Source: Phytophthora colocasiae (taxonomy: Eukaryota > Oomycota > Peronosporomycetes > Peronosporales > Peronosporaceae). From it: 64,000 nucleotides of DNA. Under the pieces are notes generated by a model. That model was given only the letters and a program-made list of their open reading frames with translations. It searched no databases and was not told the DNA's origin. The position numbers and the translations under genes were made by a program. The stretch covers positions 1,364,001 to 1,428,000 of the forward strand of contig JAGKQI010000073.1 of assembly GCA_018806915.1 (NCBI GenBank). Reading direction: 5' to 3'. Positions 10,552 to 21,156 of this stretch are shown piece after piece (positions within the stretch are counted from its first letter, which is position 1; each line of letters begins with the position of its first letter).

Positions 10552-12574
10552 TTATTGAGTACACCTCAAGAGGCGATATGCCTTGTACTCTTCAGATATC
10601 CCCAAAAATCGGCACTTAGTCGCACGTGCCGAAAGTTTCGAATCTTTTCGTCGTGCTTCAGGAACATGTGCAAAGCATATTCCTCCCCAAATATGTATGT
10701 CACTCACATCAGGAGCTTTTCCATATACTTTTTCGTATGGTGTCATGTTGCCCTAGCCGACTCATTGGTGTTCTATTTTGCACATAAGTCATGTACATGA
10801 GGGCTTCCGGCCACCACCTTTCTGGCATTTCAGCATCTTTTAGTGCGCATCTAACTTTGCTCATTTTTGTTTGATGGTCTCTTTCTGCTGCACCATTTTC
10901 TTCTGGACAGTATGCATTCGACTTTTGAAACACAATGCCCTTATCCTTACAGAAGTTATTGAACGCTTGATTGACGAACTCCGTTCCACCATCTGATCTA
11001 ATGCGTCTAATTGTGAACTTTCCGTCACGTTCCAGTTGCATGAGTAGCGTTTTAACTTTGTCGTTTACTTCTGTTTTATTCCGGAGAACAAATGTCCAAC
11101 GCCATGATGATTGATCGTCAATTATGCTCAAGAAATATCTTATAGTTCCAACAGTACCATAGACTCCCATTGTTTTCATCGGCCCGTTCGTATCCATGTG
11201 GATCGTACTAATTGGGCGGGTGTCTCTAGTGCCGTGCAAATTCCGATATGACATTCTTCTCATCTTCATCTCCGCACATGTGGAGCAAAAGAAGTTTACT
11301 TGACTCAGCTTGCTTCGCTCCGCATACGGAATACCTTTGACAAGCTGCTTACTCATTATGTCTATCAGCTTTTCTTTATTTACATGCCCAAGTCTCACAT
11401 GCCATTCCTTCATTAGACTCTCAAGTTTAGTCTGGTTAGGTAAAGCAAGTGGCTTGCAAGGCTTTGTTTTGATGGCATTGCACATCACTTGCCTTTCCTT
11501 TAGTGAGCAGGTTTGAATATAATATGCTCCATTGAATGTCTTTGCCACAAACACCAATTTGTGCTTCCAGAGTACAAACTTGTACAATCCTGTATAGCTT
11601 TCTATAATCTGATAACCTGCCTTCTTAAGCCAATACTCACTTAGTATATTTGATGTTGCGTTTGGTACTAGTGCTATGTTGCTGAACTGTACCGGTTTGG
11701 TACCAGTTGGACTCAAGACATGCAACTTAATTGTACCAACAAATGTATTTCTCAGTTTAGAGCCCTGTCCAAATGTAAATACGTAGTCGTCGTTTGGGCT
11801 CTTGATCACAAAAACCGACGCTCGCCCAGTCAGTCCATGCCCGCATCCTGTATCCAAAACCCAAGAATTTTCTGTTAACTCGCGCAGAGGTTCCAACAGA
11901 AAGGGATACAAGCGACTTACCGTATCTTCCAGGCTCTTTGCTTTTTCTTCGATCTCTGCGGCTGCAGATGTGACCGATGCATTGTTGACAGGGATCCCAC
12001 TGTTGCCATCAAACTCATCCATATCCTCGTCACTGTCTGCAGTGCTGGACACGACAGGTGAGTTGGGTGTACCAAATCCACCGGGTGTCAACGGCACATC
12101 TGTTGAAGCAGTCGCAGGAGGCGTACTTGGCCCACTCTCTGCAATGCTGAGCCTTTCGAGGCACGCAGCATCAACAGGGATCTCGACGCGCGGGGCAGAC
12201 TGGGCGGGCTGCACCTTCTGCACTCGAGCGTGATCTGTCTTCCGAATCCGCAGGCGCTTTGGCTCGCTGTAGATGTTCTTGCGGCCAACACCATTCGCAA
12301 TATCCCTTTTTCTAACAGGGCAGTCCTGTTTGAAGTGGGGACCAATTCCATTCATGTCATTGTGAACGCCGTTGCAGAAGCAGGCGTTCACGCGCGCATC
12401 GTCCATGGGTAATGGCGTGGCCTTACGCTTCCCCGATTTCTTGGACTGGACCTTCTTCCCACCAGCTGTAGCCGAGGCAGCATAGTTGACCGGAACAGGC
12501 GTGTCAGTTTTCCCCATTGCCTGTATCTCCGCCTTGCTCTTGTTCCCGAAGATACTCCTCATCTTCTTCTCCAC
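10552..12574 (-). pseudogene. copia-A gag end, protease and integrase
   Basis: The minus strand from 12574 reads the end of gag, then the aspartic protease (WVLDTGCGHGLTG, where the usual DSGA is DTGC), then a gag-pre-integrase His/Cys region (HVRLGHVNKEKL...CSTCAEMK) and the integrase core (HMDTNGP, SDGGTEFVN, ENGAAERD). A one-base shift near 10750 moves the frame to the short ORF at 10552-10746 (MTPYEKVYGKAPDV...). Another break follows before the RT. Confidence 0.85.
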
Positions 12575-13220
12575 CTTTCCAACGTGAATTCATCAGGCGT
12601 AAAAGTGACACTTGGTCCCCAAAGGTGGCTCGGGATGAGCGACAGAACCTTCCCAATCATCAGTTGACTAGGAGAAGGTGCACCTCAATGTATCTTGGCC
12701 CCTGCCTGTTCAGCCGATTGCGCACCGCACGCAGACGCTGAAAAAGCTCACCAATCGAGCCGAAATCCGCAGCCAGGGTGTGCTCAAACTCTTGGATCAT
12801 CTCCACCATCCCCATTGCGTTGTTCTGCCCAAAATCAGCCTCAAGTTGCTGCCAGAACTGCGGTACCGGCTGTGACGCAAGCGGTGTGCTCAATTGCGCC
12901 ATATAGCCGTGCGGGAGTGTCTGATTGAACAGATCCCGCAGGTACGATTCCTGCTCTTGCAAAAAGGCCGTCTCTAGCGCATGTCCATTACGCTGGGCCT
13001 CAGTCGCTTGGTCACTCAAAGCCGGTACAGGGGCCGGATTCGTGAGCAAATCCTGGTACCCTAGAGTCGGTGCAGATCGACCGGCTTGAATCTCGGTGAC
13101 ACGACGACGGTTGGTCATCTGCGTCAGATGCGCCAACACCGCATCCTTCCATCGCTGAAAGTCGCTTGGCTTGCCGTTGAACTTCAGCCCCGAAAAGTCC
13201 TTCTTGTTTTCCTTGGCCAT
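12575..13220 (-). pseudogene. copia-A gag
   Basis: Gag starts with MAKENKKDFSGLKFNGKPSD just inside the 5' LTR and has the UBN2-like layout of copia gags (LKFNGKPSDFQRWKDAV). It stops at 12660 because of a one-base deletion. The older copia copy at 56.3 kb keeps the base (cttctcttcagtcaactg there, cttctcctagtcaactg here), which shows the frame was originally longer. Confidence 0.8.
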
Positions 13221-13242
13221 CTTCAGTACTCAATACTTGAAA

Positions 13243-13546
13243 TGTTGAACACGAAAACTTTGTTGTTGTTTTAATCTCAATTTATTATTCTCTACTTAAT
13301 TGCCCTCTAATAGACCGATGTGCTCAGTCGTTGGCAAAAGGAGAAGTGAGCTCCTTTCGCCGGTTTGACCATCATCGCACGAGTGAATTGTTGCCGTCGG
13401 CAGAAGCGCCGACAGCGTTGATTGGCAGTTACAGACGCCGCCTTTCCACACTTAGACAGTGTTCACTTAACTTGAATATACTTATCTAATCTTTTGTATA
13501 CTACACCACAGCCTATGCCTCCACTGGCTTGTGGCTCATTCTAACA
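13243..13546 (-). repeat. 5' LTR of copia-A
   Basis: The LTR is 304 bp, identical by eye to 8342-8645. It is flanked outside by ggtcc at 13547-13551. Confidence 0.95.
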
Positions 13547-13976
13547 GGTCCATTTCGGCGTCACCTCCGTCACCGTGGTCACCGAGAGCGTCACCGATCT
13601 CACGCGTGTAGCCCATAGCAATCCAGCAAATGATACTTAGAAGACCAGCGACAACCAGGTACGGACGACGACGACCGAAACGGGAGGTGGTGCGGTCACT
13701 GAAGACACCAATACTGGGGCCGACAATGACACCGACAATAGGACCGATGAACTGCGTGGCTTGCACGGCGGAATTGGACAGCATTGTCGACAGGTATGGT
13801 CCCAGAGCGGCCCATTGCGCCGACCAGGCCATGTTAATAGCCATACGAGGCATCGACACAGCAAGAAGCAGCCAAAGCGACGGGTGTCCAACTGGTTGTT
13901 CGTCGCCGGTGGTGGAACCGGGCTTGGGGGACGCATGGAGCTCGTAGCCAGGGGTGCCGGCTTCAATGTCCTTCAT
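13547..13976 (-). pseudogene. 5' part of the disrupted GPH/SUT-type symporter (copy 1)
   Basis: The start ATG at 13976 (MKDIEAGTPGYELHASP) matches the start of the intact copy (MKDVEAGTPGYELHASP), which rules out the longer ORF beginning at 14132. The segment covers the first transmembrane helices and the loop SDRTTSRFGRRRPYL, a signature of the SUT/GPH branch of the MFS. The frame runs to EMD and is then broken by the copia LTR. An initiator-like site lies 49 bp upstream, and a MULE begins 127 bp upstream of the ATG. Confidence 0.9.
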
Positions 13977-14024
13977 GGTTCGTGAACTTGGTGAGAAGAA
14001 GCGGAGTGGTGCTTCGGAGCGAGC

Positions 14025-14038
14025 AAGTTGAGGAATGA
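14025..14038 (-). promoter_or_regulatory. Initiator-like element of transporter copy 1
   Basis: The minus strand reads TCATTCCTCAACTT, one base off the oomycete Inr+FPR consensus TCATTYYNCAWTTT. It lies 49 bases from the ATG. The intact paralogue has the same element at a similar distance, which supports function. Confidence 0.55.
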
Positions 14039-14102
14039 GAGCGTGCGATCGATCAGAAAGCGACTCGAGCGACCTATCGGCAAATCGGTCAAGGTCTACA
14101 AG

Positions 14103-14131
14103 TATTGTACTCTGCAGAAGTGAAGACACCA
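14103..14131 (+). repeat. Left TIR of the MULE
   Basis: These 29 bases are a perfect inverted match to 17770-17798. The same sequence occurs at 37433-37461. Confidence 0.85.
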
Positions 14132-14542
14132 AGATTTAGCGCCCAAAATGAACGCTTTAGCTTTATAAAACCTATAGTGATAGTTAGATATATAGGGTAA
14201 CTTTGCCCGCTGAGTTCAAAAATGAGGTCGGTTTTGGCTAATTCGGCGTGGTTTTAACGCTACGAGCGCGCAAAAAATGTAATTCGGAACTCGCCAAAGT
14301 CTGGTGAGTAGGGTTGCTTCAAATACAGCCATGCTATTGGCTAAGCAGTGCAAACATGTGGGATTTCACGTGAAAGGGCGGCAATTGCCGATCAATTCGC
14401 GATTGCACACTTTCATCTACAATGATTTGAAACAATTTTAAAGAGGTTATTATAGGTCTCCCCCAACGTGAAGTATCTCTCGGAGTATGATGACCGAGCT
14501 TTACAATAGCGCCTGCGGAACTCCGATGATAACTCCTTCCAG

Positions 14543-14872
14543 TCACGGGAAACACTCTTCGGGAGTTGGTTGAACCAATCTCTGGCAGACACCGGGAGCT
14601 TCAGCTTGAGACCTGTAATTAATACAGGTCTTGCAGCATATCAGAACAGTCAAATTTACGGGGAAGTCGGTGTCCGGGTTGGCGTTGTAGTGCGCCATTA
14701 CGCGCGAAACTGTTTGGAGGGAGCAGCTAAGACACTCAGCAACCGATTCCCTCGTGCGCTTTCCGCGATAGAGCCCTTGATTTTTCTGTAGAGTGAAAAA
14801 TGCATGGTTCTTCACCATCATTTTTTTTTCTCCACTGCTAAACTCGCACAAAATATCATAAACACCATACAT
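14543..14872 (-). CDS. Small helix-turn-helix-like ORF within the MULE
   Basis: The 109-codon frame includes RTRESVAECLSCSLQTVSRV, which looks like a helix-turn-helix DNA-binding module. A second copy of the region is in the MULE derivative at 37.6-37.85 kb, where a one-base difference shifts the frame before that motif. It may be an accessory protein or a remnant of another transposase's N-terminus; I do not recognise the family. Confidence 0.3.
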   Translation of the reverse strand: MYGVYDILCEFSSGEKKMMVKNHAFFTLQKNQGLYRGKRTRESVAECLSCSLQTVSRVMAHYNANPDTDFPVNLTVLICCKTCINYRSQAEAPGVCQRLVQPTPEECFP

Positions 14873-15426
14873 TCCCTGACAAACACAATGGGATCCAGCT
14901 CAGCACCATGACAGAGACGGCTCATCTGCCAGCATCCTGTCAGTCAGTTTGCCGTTAGGTCTAGGTTAAGGTGTCTCACCTCCCCTCCCTCCCCATTTAA
15001 GAACCTGACTGGGTGGACTGAGCGCGGCCTTCAGCGGAGCGTGTCGTCAGTGGTCTGCAGCGCGCGGCCTGTGCGGCGGGGGTGTCGTCGGTGGCCTGCA
15101 GTGCGTGGACAGCAGGGCAGGAGAAGCGTCGGTGGCCTGTTGCGCTAGGCTGGCGCGACCAGCGCATAGCCACAGATCAGCTCTACGCGCTGGTCGTCTG
15201 CTGCCTGCCTGGACATTTGCGTGCATAACGCAATGAGCGTCATGTTGGTCGCTGGAGGATCGATACACAATCTCGTAAATGGTTATGGTTGCTTTACTCC
15301 AGGGTGTTATATTTTCGTCGTTAACATGATGCGTTCTGTATGTGTGGTTTAGTCTGTTACTGTGTAGATAATGGCAAGCATAATGGATATGTGAGTGCTG
15401 CAAACGTGTGTTATTATCATTCCTAC

Positions 15427-17258
15427 CTACAGACGCTGAAGCGCGTGGCCAATACTTTGCGGGCGCCCAGCGTTTCGAACTCGCTTCCTGTTTACAAGGA
15501 TTTCCTCGCCTGACTCGTCCACTACGCTGCGGGACTGCTGGGCAAACAGCAAGTGACAGCAGTACCCCATTTTGAAGTGGTATTTACAGGGACAGTATGC
15601 AGCCCGAAGGTCGACCGGCCAGCCAGTACGAGGCTGGCCCTCGACCTCCATGCGCGCGTAGTGAACACCGAACTGGGCGGAAATCGCCATGTCCTCTCTC
15701 GCACGGTTGAGATCCGGGACGAACGTCCTCACAGGAGGCAGCGCACGCACATGTACCAGTTCTGGGTCGGCGTCACCAAGGAGAAAGTCGATGCTGGATC
15801 TGGTGACTACGTTTTCGCAGAGCAGGCCACGGCGACGAAGCCCACGTGTGCGGGTCTGGAACGTCGTTGCGCAGGAAGGCGCGAGGGCGAATCGAGGCAA
15901 CGCCATGGAGCGGTGACCGCAACATGCAAGTAGCTGCGCAAGCAGCAATCCCATTTTCAGCTGGCGGTGATGCGTGTAGTCGCGCTTCAGCGCCCGGTTG
16001 AACTGCTCAACAGGGTTGTTGGTGGTGGCGAACCCGGGCGGGGTAAGAAAGCACTGCCAGTTCGCGAAGTTGCCCTCGAGCCACTGGGACTTCACGTATG
16101 TGGCAAATGCGGCGAGGTCAGCGTGCCCAGCCCACTCCTTCAGCATGGCCGCCTTCTTGTCCACATACTCGCTCTTGCTCTGCGCAAAGTGCAAGTCGTA
16201 GACGCCCTTGTACACTAATGCAGAGAGCTTCGAGCTCAATCCGCGAGTCCTCTCGCGCAGCTTTGCCACTACGTGGTAGAAACACATGAGGTACGTAAAT
16301 GAGCAGTCGGCGAAGACACTGCGGAAGGCTTTGTGTTGTGCCTTGTCTGCATCTCCAAGAACGAACTTTACCTGCCACTCCGCACCGTTGATCCGAGCAT
16401 ACACACGGCGTAGCGCAACGAGCGCCGCTTCAAAGTGCACGTACTGGAACTGCGACGTGATGAAAAGCGCCACCAGGTGGAAAGTTCTGGTGGTGTCGGT
16501 GATGCCGCAGACAAGAACAGGGTAACCAACGCTGTTCAGTTTGAACGTAGCGTCGAGGTGCAACACAAAGGTGCTCGCGTCCCGCGCAGCGTTGCGCAGA
16601 AGTGCCTTGGTGGCCATGCCGATCAAGAACGGCCGAGGATCTGAGCCGTTTCCGATCTCGGGGAGGCCAGAGGTATCATGCGCACTAGTGAACGTAAAGG
16701 CATCGTGGTCGCTTCACGTCCACTAAATGCGGATGCCCGCACCGCCTCCACAATCGCCTTGAGCTTGTCGTTGCCACCGAGCCGCGTTCGACGAAAGTGA
16801 TGCACAATGTTTTGCACCGAGCGCAGGCTGGGTAGTACGGCAGGACGGAGACCAAACTTGCGTCCCAATGCGTGCCGGATGCGTAGCGGCATCAGGTTTT
16901 CGCGGGCCAGCTCCTTGATGAAGTCCCGCTGCTGCGGCGTGATGCACAACTTGGACGGCGTTCGCGCGCGCGAATGGTGCTCGCCTAACTCGTGGATGTC
17001 GGCGACGTCGGTCTCCTGACAGACCAGCACCTTCAGCCGCCATGGGCAGACCTGGTAGGGAACTGCGTCCGTGCAGTGCTTGCAGGCGCAGCGCAGCACC
17101 TTGTAGCGCATAGAATGCGGAATGCCGCTGCTGCAAGCCGCGCATGACATCAGCTGGCTCTTGACAGTCTTCCACGTTTTCATTCCTTGGAGAAGGAAAG
17201 CGGTGTCTTCGGACGAAACACCGCTACAGAGCAGGTTCCAGGCGTGTGGGCGGGGCAT
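15427..17258 (-). pseudogene. MULE transposase with SWIM finger, one frameshift
   Basis: Starting at the ATG at 17258, the first 180 or so codons give a Cys-rich N-terminus (SCAACSSG...RCACKHC) and a helical region. The second frame, to 15427, has the three catalytic blocks: HLDATFKLNSVGYPVL, FVLGDADKAQHKAF and NNPVEQFNRALKRD. It ends with a SWIM finger, CPCKYHFKMGYCCH (CxC-x8-CxH). The two frames must be joined between about 16710 and 16722, where the downstream frame shows a stop but the homologous reading (DAFTFTSAHDTSGLPEIG) continues. A single lesion suggests a fairly young copy. Confidence 0.8.
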
Positions 17259-17769
17259 TGTCGAGAAGCGAGTGGGGATCTAGGCGAGAAAGAACTTATT
17301 TAGAAGTAGAGAGAGTTTGAAGCAGCAAGGTCTCGGACGAGCGCCACCAGTCAAGTTGTACTTTAGGCTGCGCAGCGCGTGATGTGATTGGGTAAAATCT
17401 TCAAATAGAGGTATATGATTGGGTGAATAGTATTGGTTGTGCTGGTGCGCACTAAGGGATGTTTGCTTATAAATTCTTGTGGTTTCCTGTGATTTAGCGG
17501 TGCCCGCGAATGTTTTTATGTGGTGAAAACACGTGGTATTGTGTTTGTCAGCGTGCATGGTGTTTTTCAGGCATTTGTGGTGGTTTTGGAACTTTGTCCT
17601 AAACTCGTGGCGTTCGGCGTTCATTTTTGCTGAATGAACGAACTTATGAGATGAAAGAGCGTGCGCATAGCGTGTAGGGCGCCCCCAGCTATCAATTCCA
17701 TGTTTTATTTTCTCTATAGCTTTAATATTCGAACCGCAATGCGTCAAAACGTGTGCGGGAAAAAGTTAC

Positions 17770-17798
17770 TGGTGTCTTCACTTCTGCAGAGTACAATA
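17770..17798 (-). repeat. Right TIR of the MULE
   Basis: This 29-base perfect inverted copy of the left TIR is also continuous with about 200 bp (17597-17798) that reappears in inverse orientation at 37433-37620. Confidence 0.85.
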
Positions 17799-20700
17799 GA
17801 AGAGGAGTGATCTAAAACCTCAAGGCAAGTTGGTTCAGAGTTCAATTCGGACATCGCCATGAAACAATTCCTACGGTTTTATAAGTCGCGAAACGTTGGC
17901 ATTTCTTTTAGTTCGCTGTAAAGTGAATCGGTAGGACCCAACGTGAGCCCCGCAGGAACCGAGATAGCAAGCAAATCCTTGAAGAGATGCTTTGCTGGCC
18001 ATTTCCGGGCAACCGTGTCAGTCGTGGGCTGCGAGGACTTTCACACCCGGAAATGCTAACGGAGCACAAGCGGGCGAAAGAGATTAATCGGCAGTGGGAT
18101 AGCTCGTGACAGACGGTTTGATGTCGGCGTTGCATCGAGTGGCAATCAATGTTGAGTGGAAGCACCTTGCACTTGGGCTTGAACCAGACCCAGACCGCAT
18201 TGCGGTGCTGCAGCGTGCCTTGCTCTCTGCACTGAAGTCGATGCCGGGGAGACTCATCACTCCGCGCTTCTGACCGCAAGTAGATTGGGACTGGGATCAT
18301 GAAGAGCCGCGTGGAATGCTGAGTCCTTGTGGATACCATTGAGTGAATTTTTAGTAACATTGCACTTCAGGATGCAGCACCATTCCGTTTTTATTCAGGT
18401 AAGCGAAGTGCTCTCTTGCAAGTTGCCACGGAGGGATTGATTCACTTCCGCTGAGCCGGCCTCCCTACTGCCTTTACAGTGTGGGCCGCAGCAAGGTTCC
18501 ACCCATTGACAAGCGACTAGCGCAACAGTATGCAACATTTCCCAGTAAGAGTTGGCACAGCTCAATCATGATAAGCTTTTCGGTGTCAATGCGAGTGCAT
18601 TGCTCAGCAAGTTGCTCACCAATTATCCACAGACTCAAGAAGAATGCAACTTCAGGCTCAGCGAAGGTTTCGTTTGCTTTGCGTTGGCGATGTTGGCACG
18701 CTCCCAAGCTCGCTGAGATGGAAGAGCGGCCTTCGTCGACTGTTAAACAATCAAGTCGCTTCAACTTCAACTTTTTTCCCGCACAGCCTCCACTAACCTT
18801 CGCTTACACTACCACTCGCTTACCAAGCACCGATAGTTATCGAATGAACATGTACTGTACTGAACAAGTTCGCATAGAGCGTTCCCAAGATCGACTTATC
18901 GGCTGCTGTTCTAGTTCTGTAGCACTTGGAAGCTGTAACTACATGCACATGCCCTCGCTACGTTGTACTACATGCGCAGCGGTAAAAGTACACGCCGTCG
19001 TCTTTCCGATTCTTGCGCTTGTACTACATGTACATTTTTCAGGAATAGGTGAGCAAATAAGAACGACCGCCAGTTACCGAAGCGATCCGAGAGCCACTGG
19101 TCCAGGCTGAAAGGGCTGAGCAATCACATCGTTTACTTCTTGTTCCTGCACCAGGAGAAACAAGATCTCGTTTTTCTTCTTTGTTCTGCTTCAGTAGTTG
19201 TCATTAACTTCTCGACCAATTTTGCCAAGCCCGTATCATTTACTACTGAAGGAAAATGGCTACCTGGTGATGACAAAGTGAAACAACAAATGCAAACGTA
19301 GAAATAGAGCGACAAAATATAAATTGAAACTGAAGAACACAACGCGTGTGTACTCTAAGTAAATTTGCTCACTCAATAATTTACGCAGCATGAAAAAAAC
19401 TTCGGTTAACTGAATGCCTTCGACAAACCTTATCCTTATGCTAGTGCATTGTAGTCATCGGCTACGGCCAGTCCCAAAACTATAGATCATACTTTTGTTG
19501 CCGCACATGTGTGAGAAGCTCATAAGTGGTGAATGCCGACGCGCTCTGCGTGTACGAGGACTACCGCTTGCTTGAAGTTAGCGCGTTAATGCACGCTTTC
19601 TACGCGGCTGCAAGGGATTATCCTGCCAACGAAAGTATTTTTTACGCGGAATCTCGATGATCAGAGTGGAGTTCGTTTTACCAACGTACAAATGCGTCGA
19701 TCCCCAACAGTTCGATCCCGTACATGCAGCGTATCGACACCTAAGTTGCTCAACTAGCCATGTCTGTTCTGCATATCGAATTTGTTTGTTGGTCGCACCG
19801 CTCACCACAAAAAAAGACCAGGTGATCATCATGGACCAAATCGGTCAGGCAAATCCCGCTTTACAGTGCCGGGGGTACAATTCATGCCGTCAAATGCTTT
19901 TTTAGCGTCACGCAGCACACATGCTGAATGTGGATTTTGCTCGCGGATATTGCTGGGCTGTACTGTGTATTCGGTATGACGAGGAAAATGAAAGTACTCC
20001 AACGAGCAAATTCGTCTCCAGTCTTTGAAATGGTCGTACCCAAGGTCTTGAGCCAATATCGGTGCAGACCACTTCAACCTGGAGGTGATTTGTGCTACCC
20101 TAAGGCGCCCCCTTGGACTCCATGATGGAGCACTCAACGAAGCAGACTGCTCATCAGGACATCACAATCAATGCAGCGTGCAGTGCACTGTGCACGGTGC
20201 AGCACTCCGCGATATGATGCGCCTGTAAAGAAGTCTGAACCCTTCGGACCCACAGAGCCTTTCCCGTGCTTGTGTTGTTGGTAGACGGATTACATGGTGG
20301 TGCTGGCCGCCTTTAATGACACCAAATCTACATGAACACATGCACTGCACCAAAGCCCCCAGACTCTCGAGTCGTTTCAAACGACTATACTGCAGTGCAA
20401 CCTGCACGTAGGTAAGGAAAGACCGCCGGACAGGTCTCGGCGGCACACAAAAGCACCTGATTTGTGTTGACCATATCGACATACTGTATTTGCTTACAAA
20501 ACTCAACAAGTTCAAGTTGAAGTGTTGAAGCGCTTCCACTCAAATCTGATTGCCGCGCGAACAAAAAGATGCCCGCTTCGCGTTAGTGCTGTGGTTGTCG
20601 TCGGATTTGGGCTGCGCAGCGAGTTTGAAGGCACAGCTGGCAAAAATTGAGCCTCGCTCGCCGTGGTTGAACTAAAACTGAGCTTTTGCGCCAAGCAGCG

Positions 20701-21087
20701 GTTGCCAGATGGTTCAGAAATGAGAGCCCTGCTCAGCTCGTCCCTGCAGAACTGAAGTTCCAAGCACCAAGATCCAAGTACATGTACAAGTAGAGCGGCG
20801 TCCTATTTAACCAAAGCGCTTCACCTTGCAGAAGTCCCATACAGTTTTCATGTTGGTAGCTTTTCCGCCGACACCTTTTTCATACAAAAAAGTGCAAATA
20901 CAGCACCGCACACCATCTGCACAGGACCTATTCGATGTTGCACATAAATCTATCTCCATCTGGCAGACTAACGTCAAGGCCTTTGCTGTCTCCCCTCTTG
21001 TTCATTCCGAGCGCTATGCACGCTGGCTATTGCGTTCTGTTGCCCCCTGCAATGTCGTTCCCGCGACCGAGAGGCCGTCTGCAAAGA
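17799..21087. other. 3.3-kb intergenic region, no gene recognised
   Basis: ORFs of 60-209 codons occur on both strands but none shows a recognisable domain, splice pattern or convincing start. TACATGTA palindromes are at 19025-19032 and 20779-20786. The region probably includes the displaced upstream sequence of transporter copy 1 (just right of the MULE) and that of copy 2. Confidence 0.5.
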
Positions 21088-21103
21088 GCTCATTCTTCAA
21101 TCT
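21088..21103 (+). promoter_or_regulatory. Initiator element of transporter copy 2
   Basis: GCTCATTCTTCAATCT matches the oomycete Inr+FPR consensus GCTCATTYYNCAWTTT at all but one position. It lies 53 bases upstream of the ATG at 21157. Confidence 0.7.
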
Positions 21104-21156
21104 GCTTTCCAAAGCAAACAACAACTTCCTCCTCATCCGTTTGAGATTTCGACAAC

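Larger units (their letters stand above)
8342..13546 (-). mobile_element. Complete Ty1/copia LTR retrotransposon (copia-A), recent insertion
   Basis: The element is 5205 bp, lies on the minus strand and is bounded by two 304-bp LTRs that read the same at every base I compared. The LTRs start TGTTAG and end CAACA. A perfect 5-bp target duplication ggtcc is at 8337-8341 and 13547-13551. Internal order on the minus strand is gag, protease, integrase, reverse transcriptase, RNase H, the Ty1/copia order. A purine-rich stretch (agtgggag) precedes the 3' LTR. It interrupts the transporter gene. The coding region carries several frameshifts, so this copy should not be autonomous. Confidence 0.95.
14103..17798 (-). 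mobile_element. MULE DNA transposon with 29-bp terminal inverted repeats
   Basis: TATTGTACTCTGCAGAAGTG opens a 29-base sequence at 14103-14131 that recurs inverted at 17770-17798. Between them is a MULE transposase gene on the minus strand. A truncated derivative of the same element is at 37433-38087. No target duplication can be matched in the immediate flanks (about 9-11 bp expected), so the ends may be slightly off or the site rearranged. The element lies 127 bp upstream of the ATG of transporter copy 1. Confidence 0.8.

Noticed and set aside
17280..17747. 155-codon minus-strand ORF inside the MULE
   Set aside because: It is Asn/His-rich with no motif, and its partner region in the derivative at 37.4 kb is not kept as a frame.
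17908..18360. 150-codon minus-strand ORF
   Set aside because: Composition and lack of motif suggest chance; a plus-strand reading also has stops.
18481..19110. 209-codon plus-strand ORF
   Set aside because: It opens on GTG, has no recognisable domain, and its Cys/Ser-rich composition looks random.
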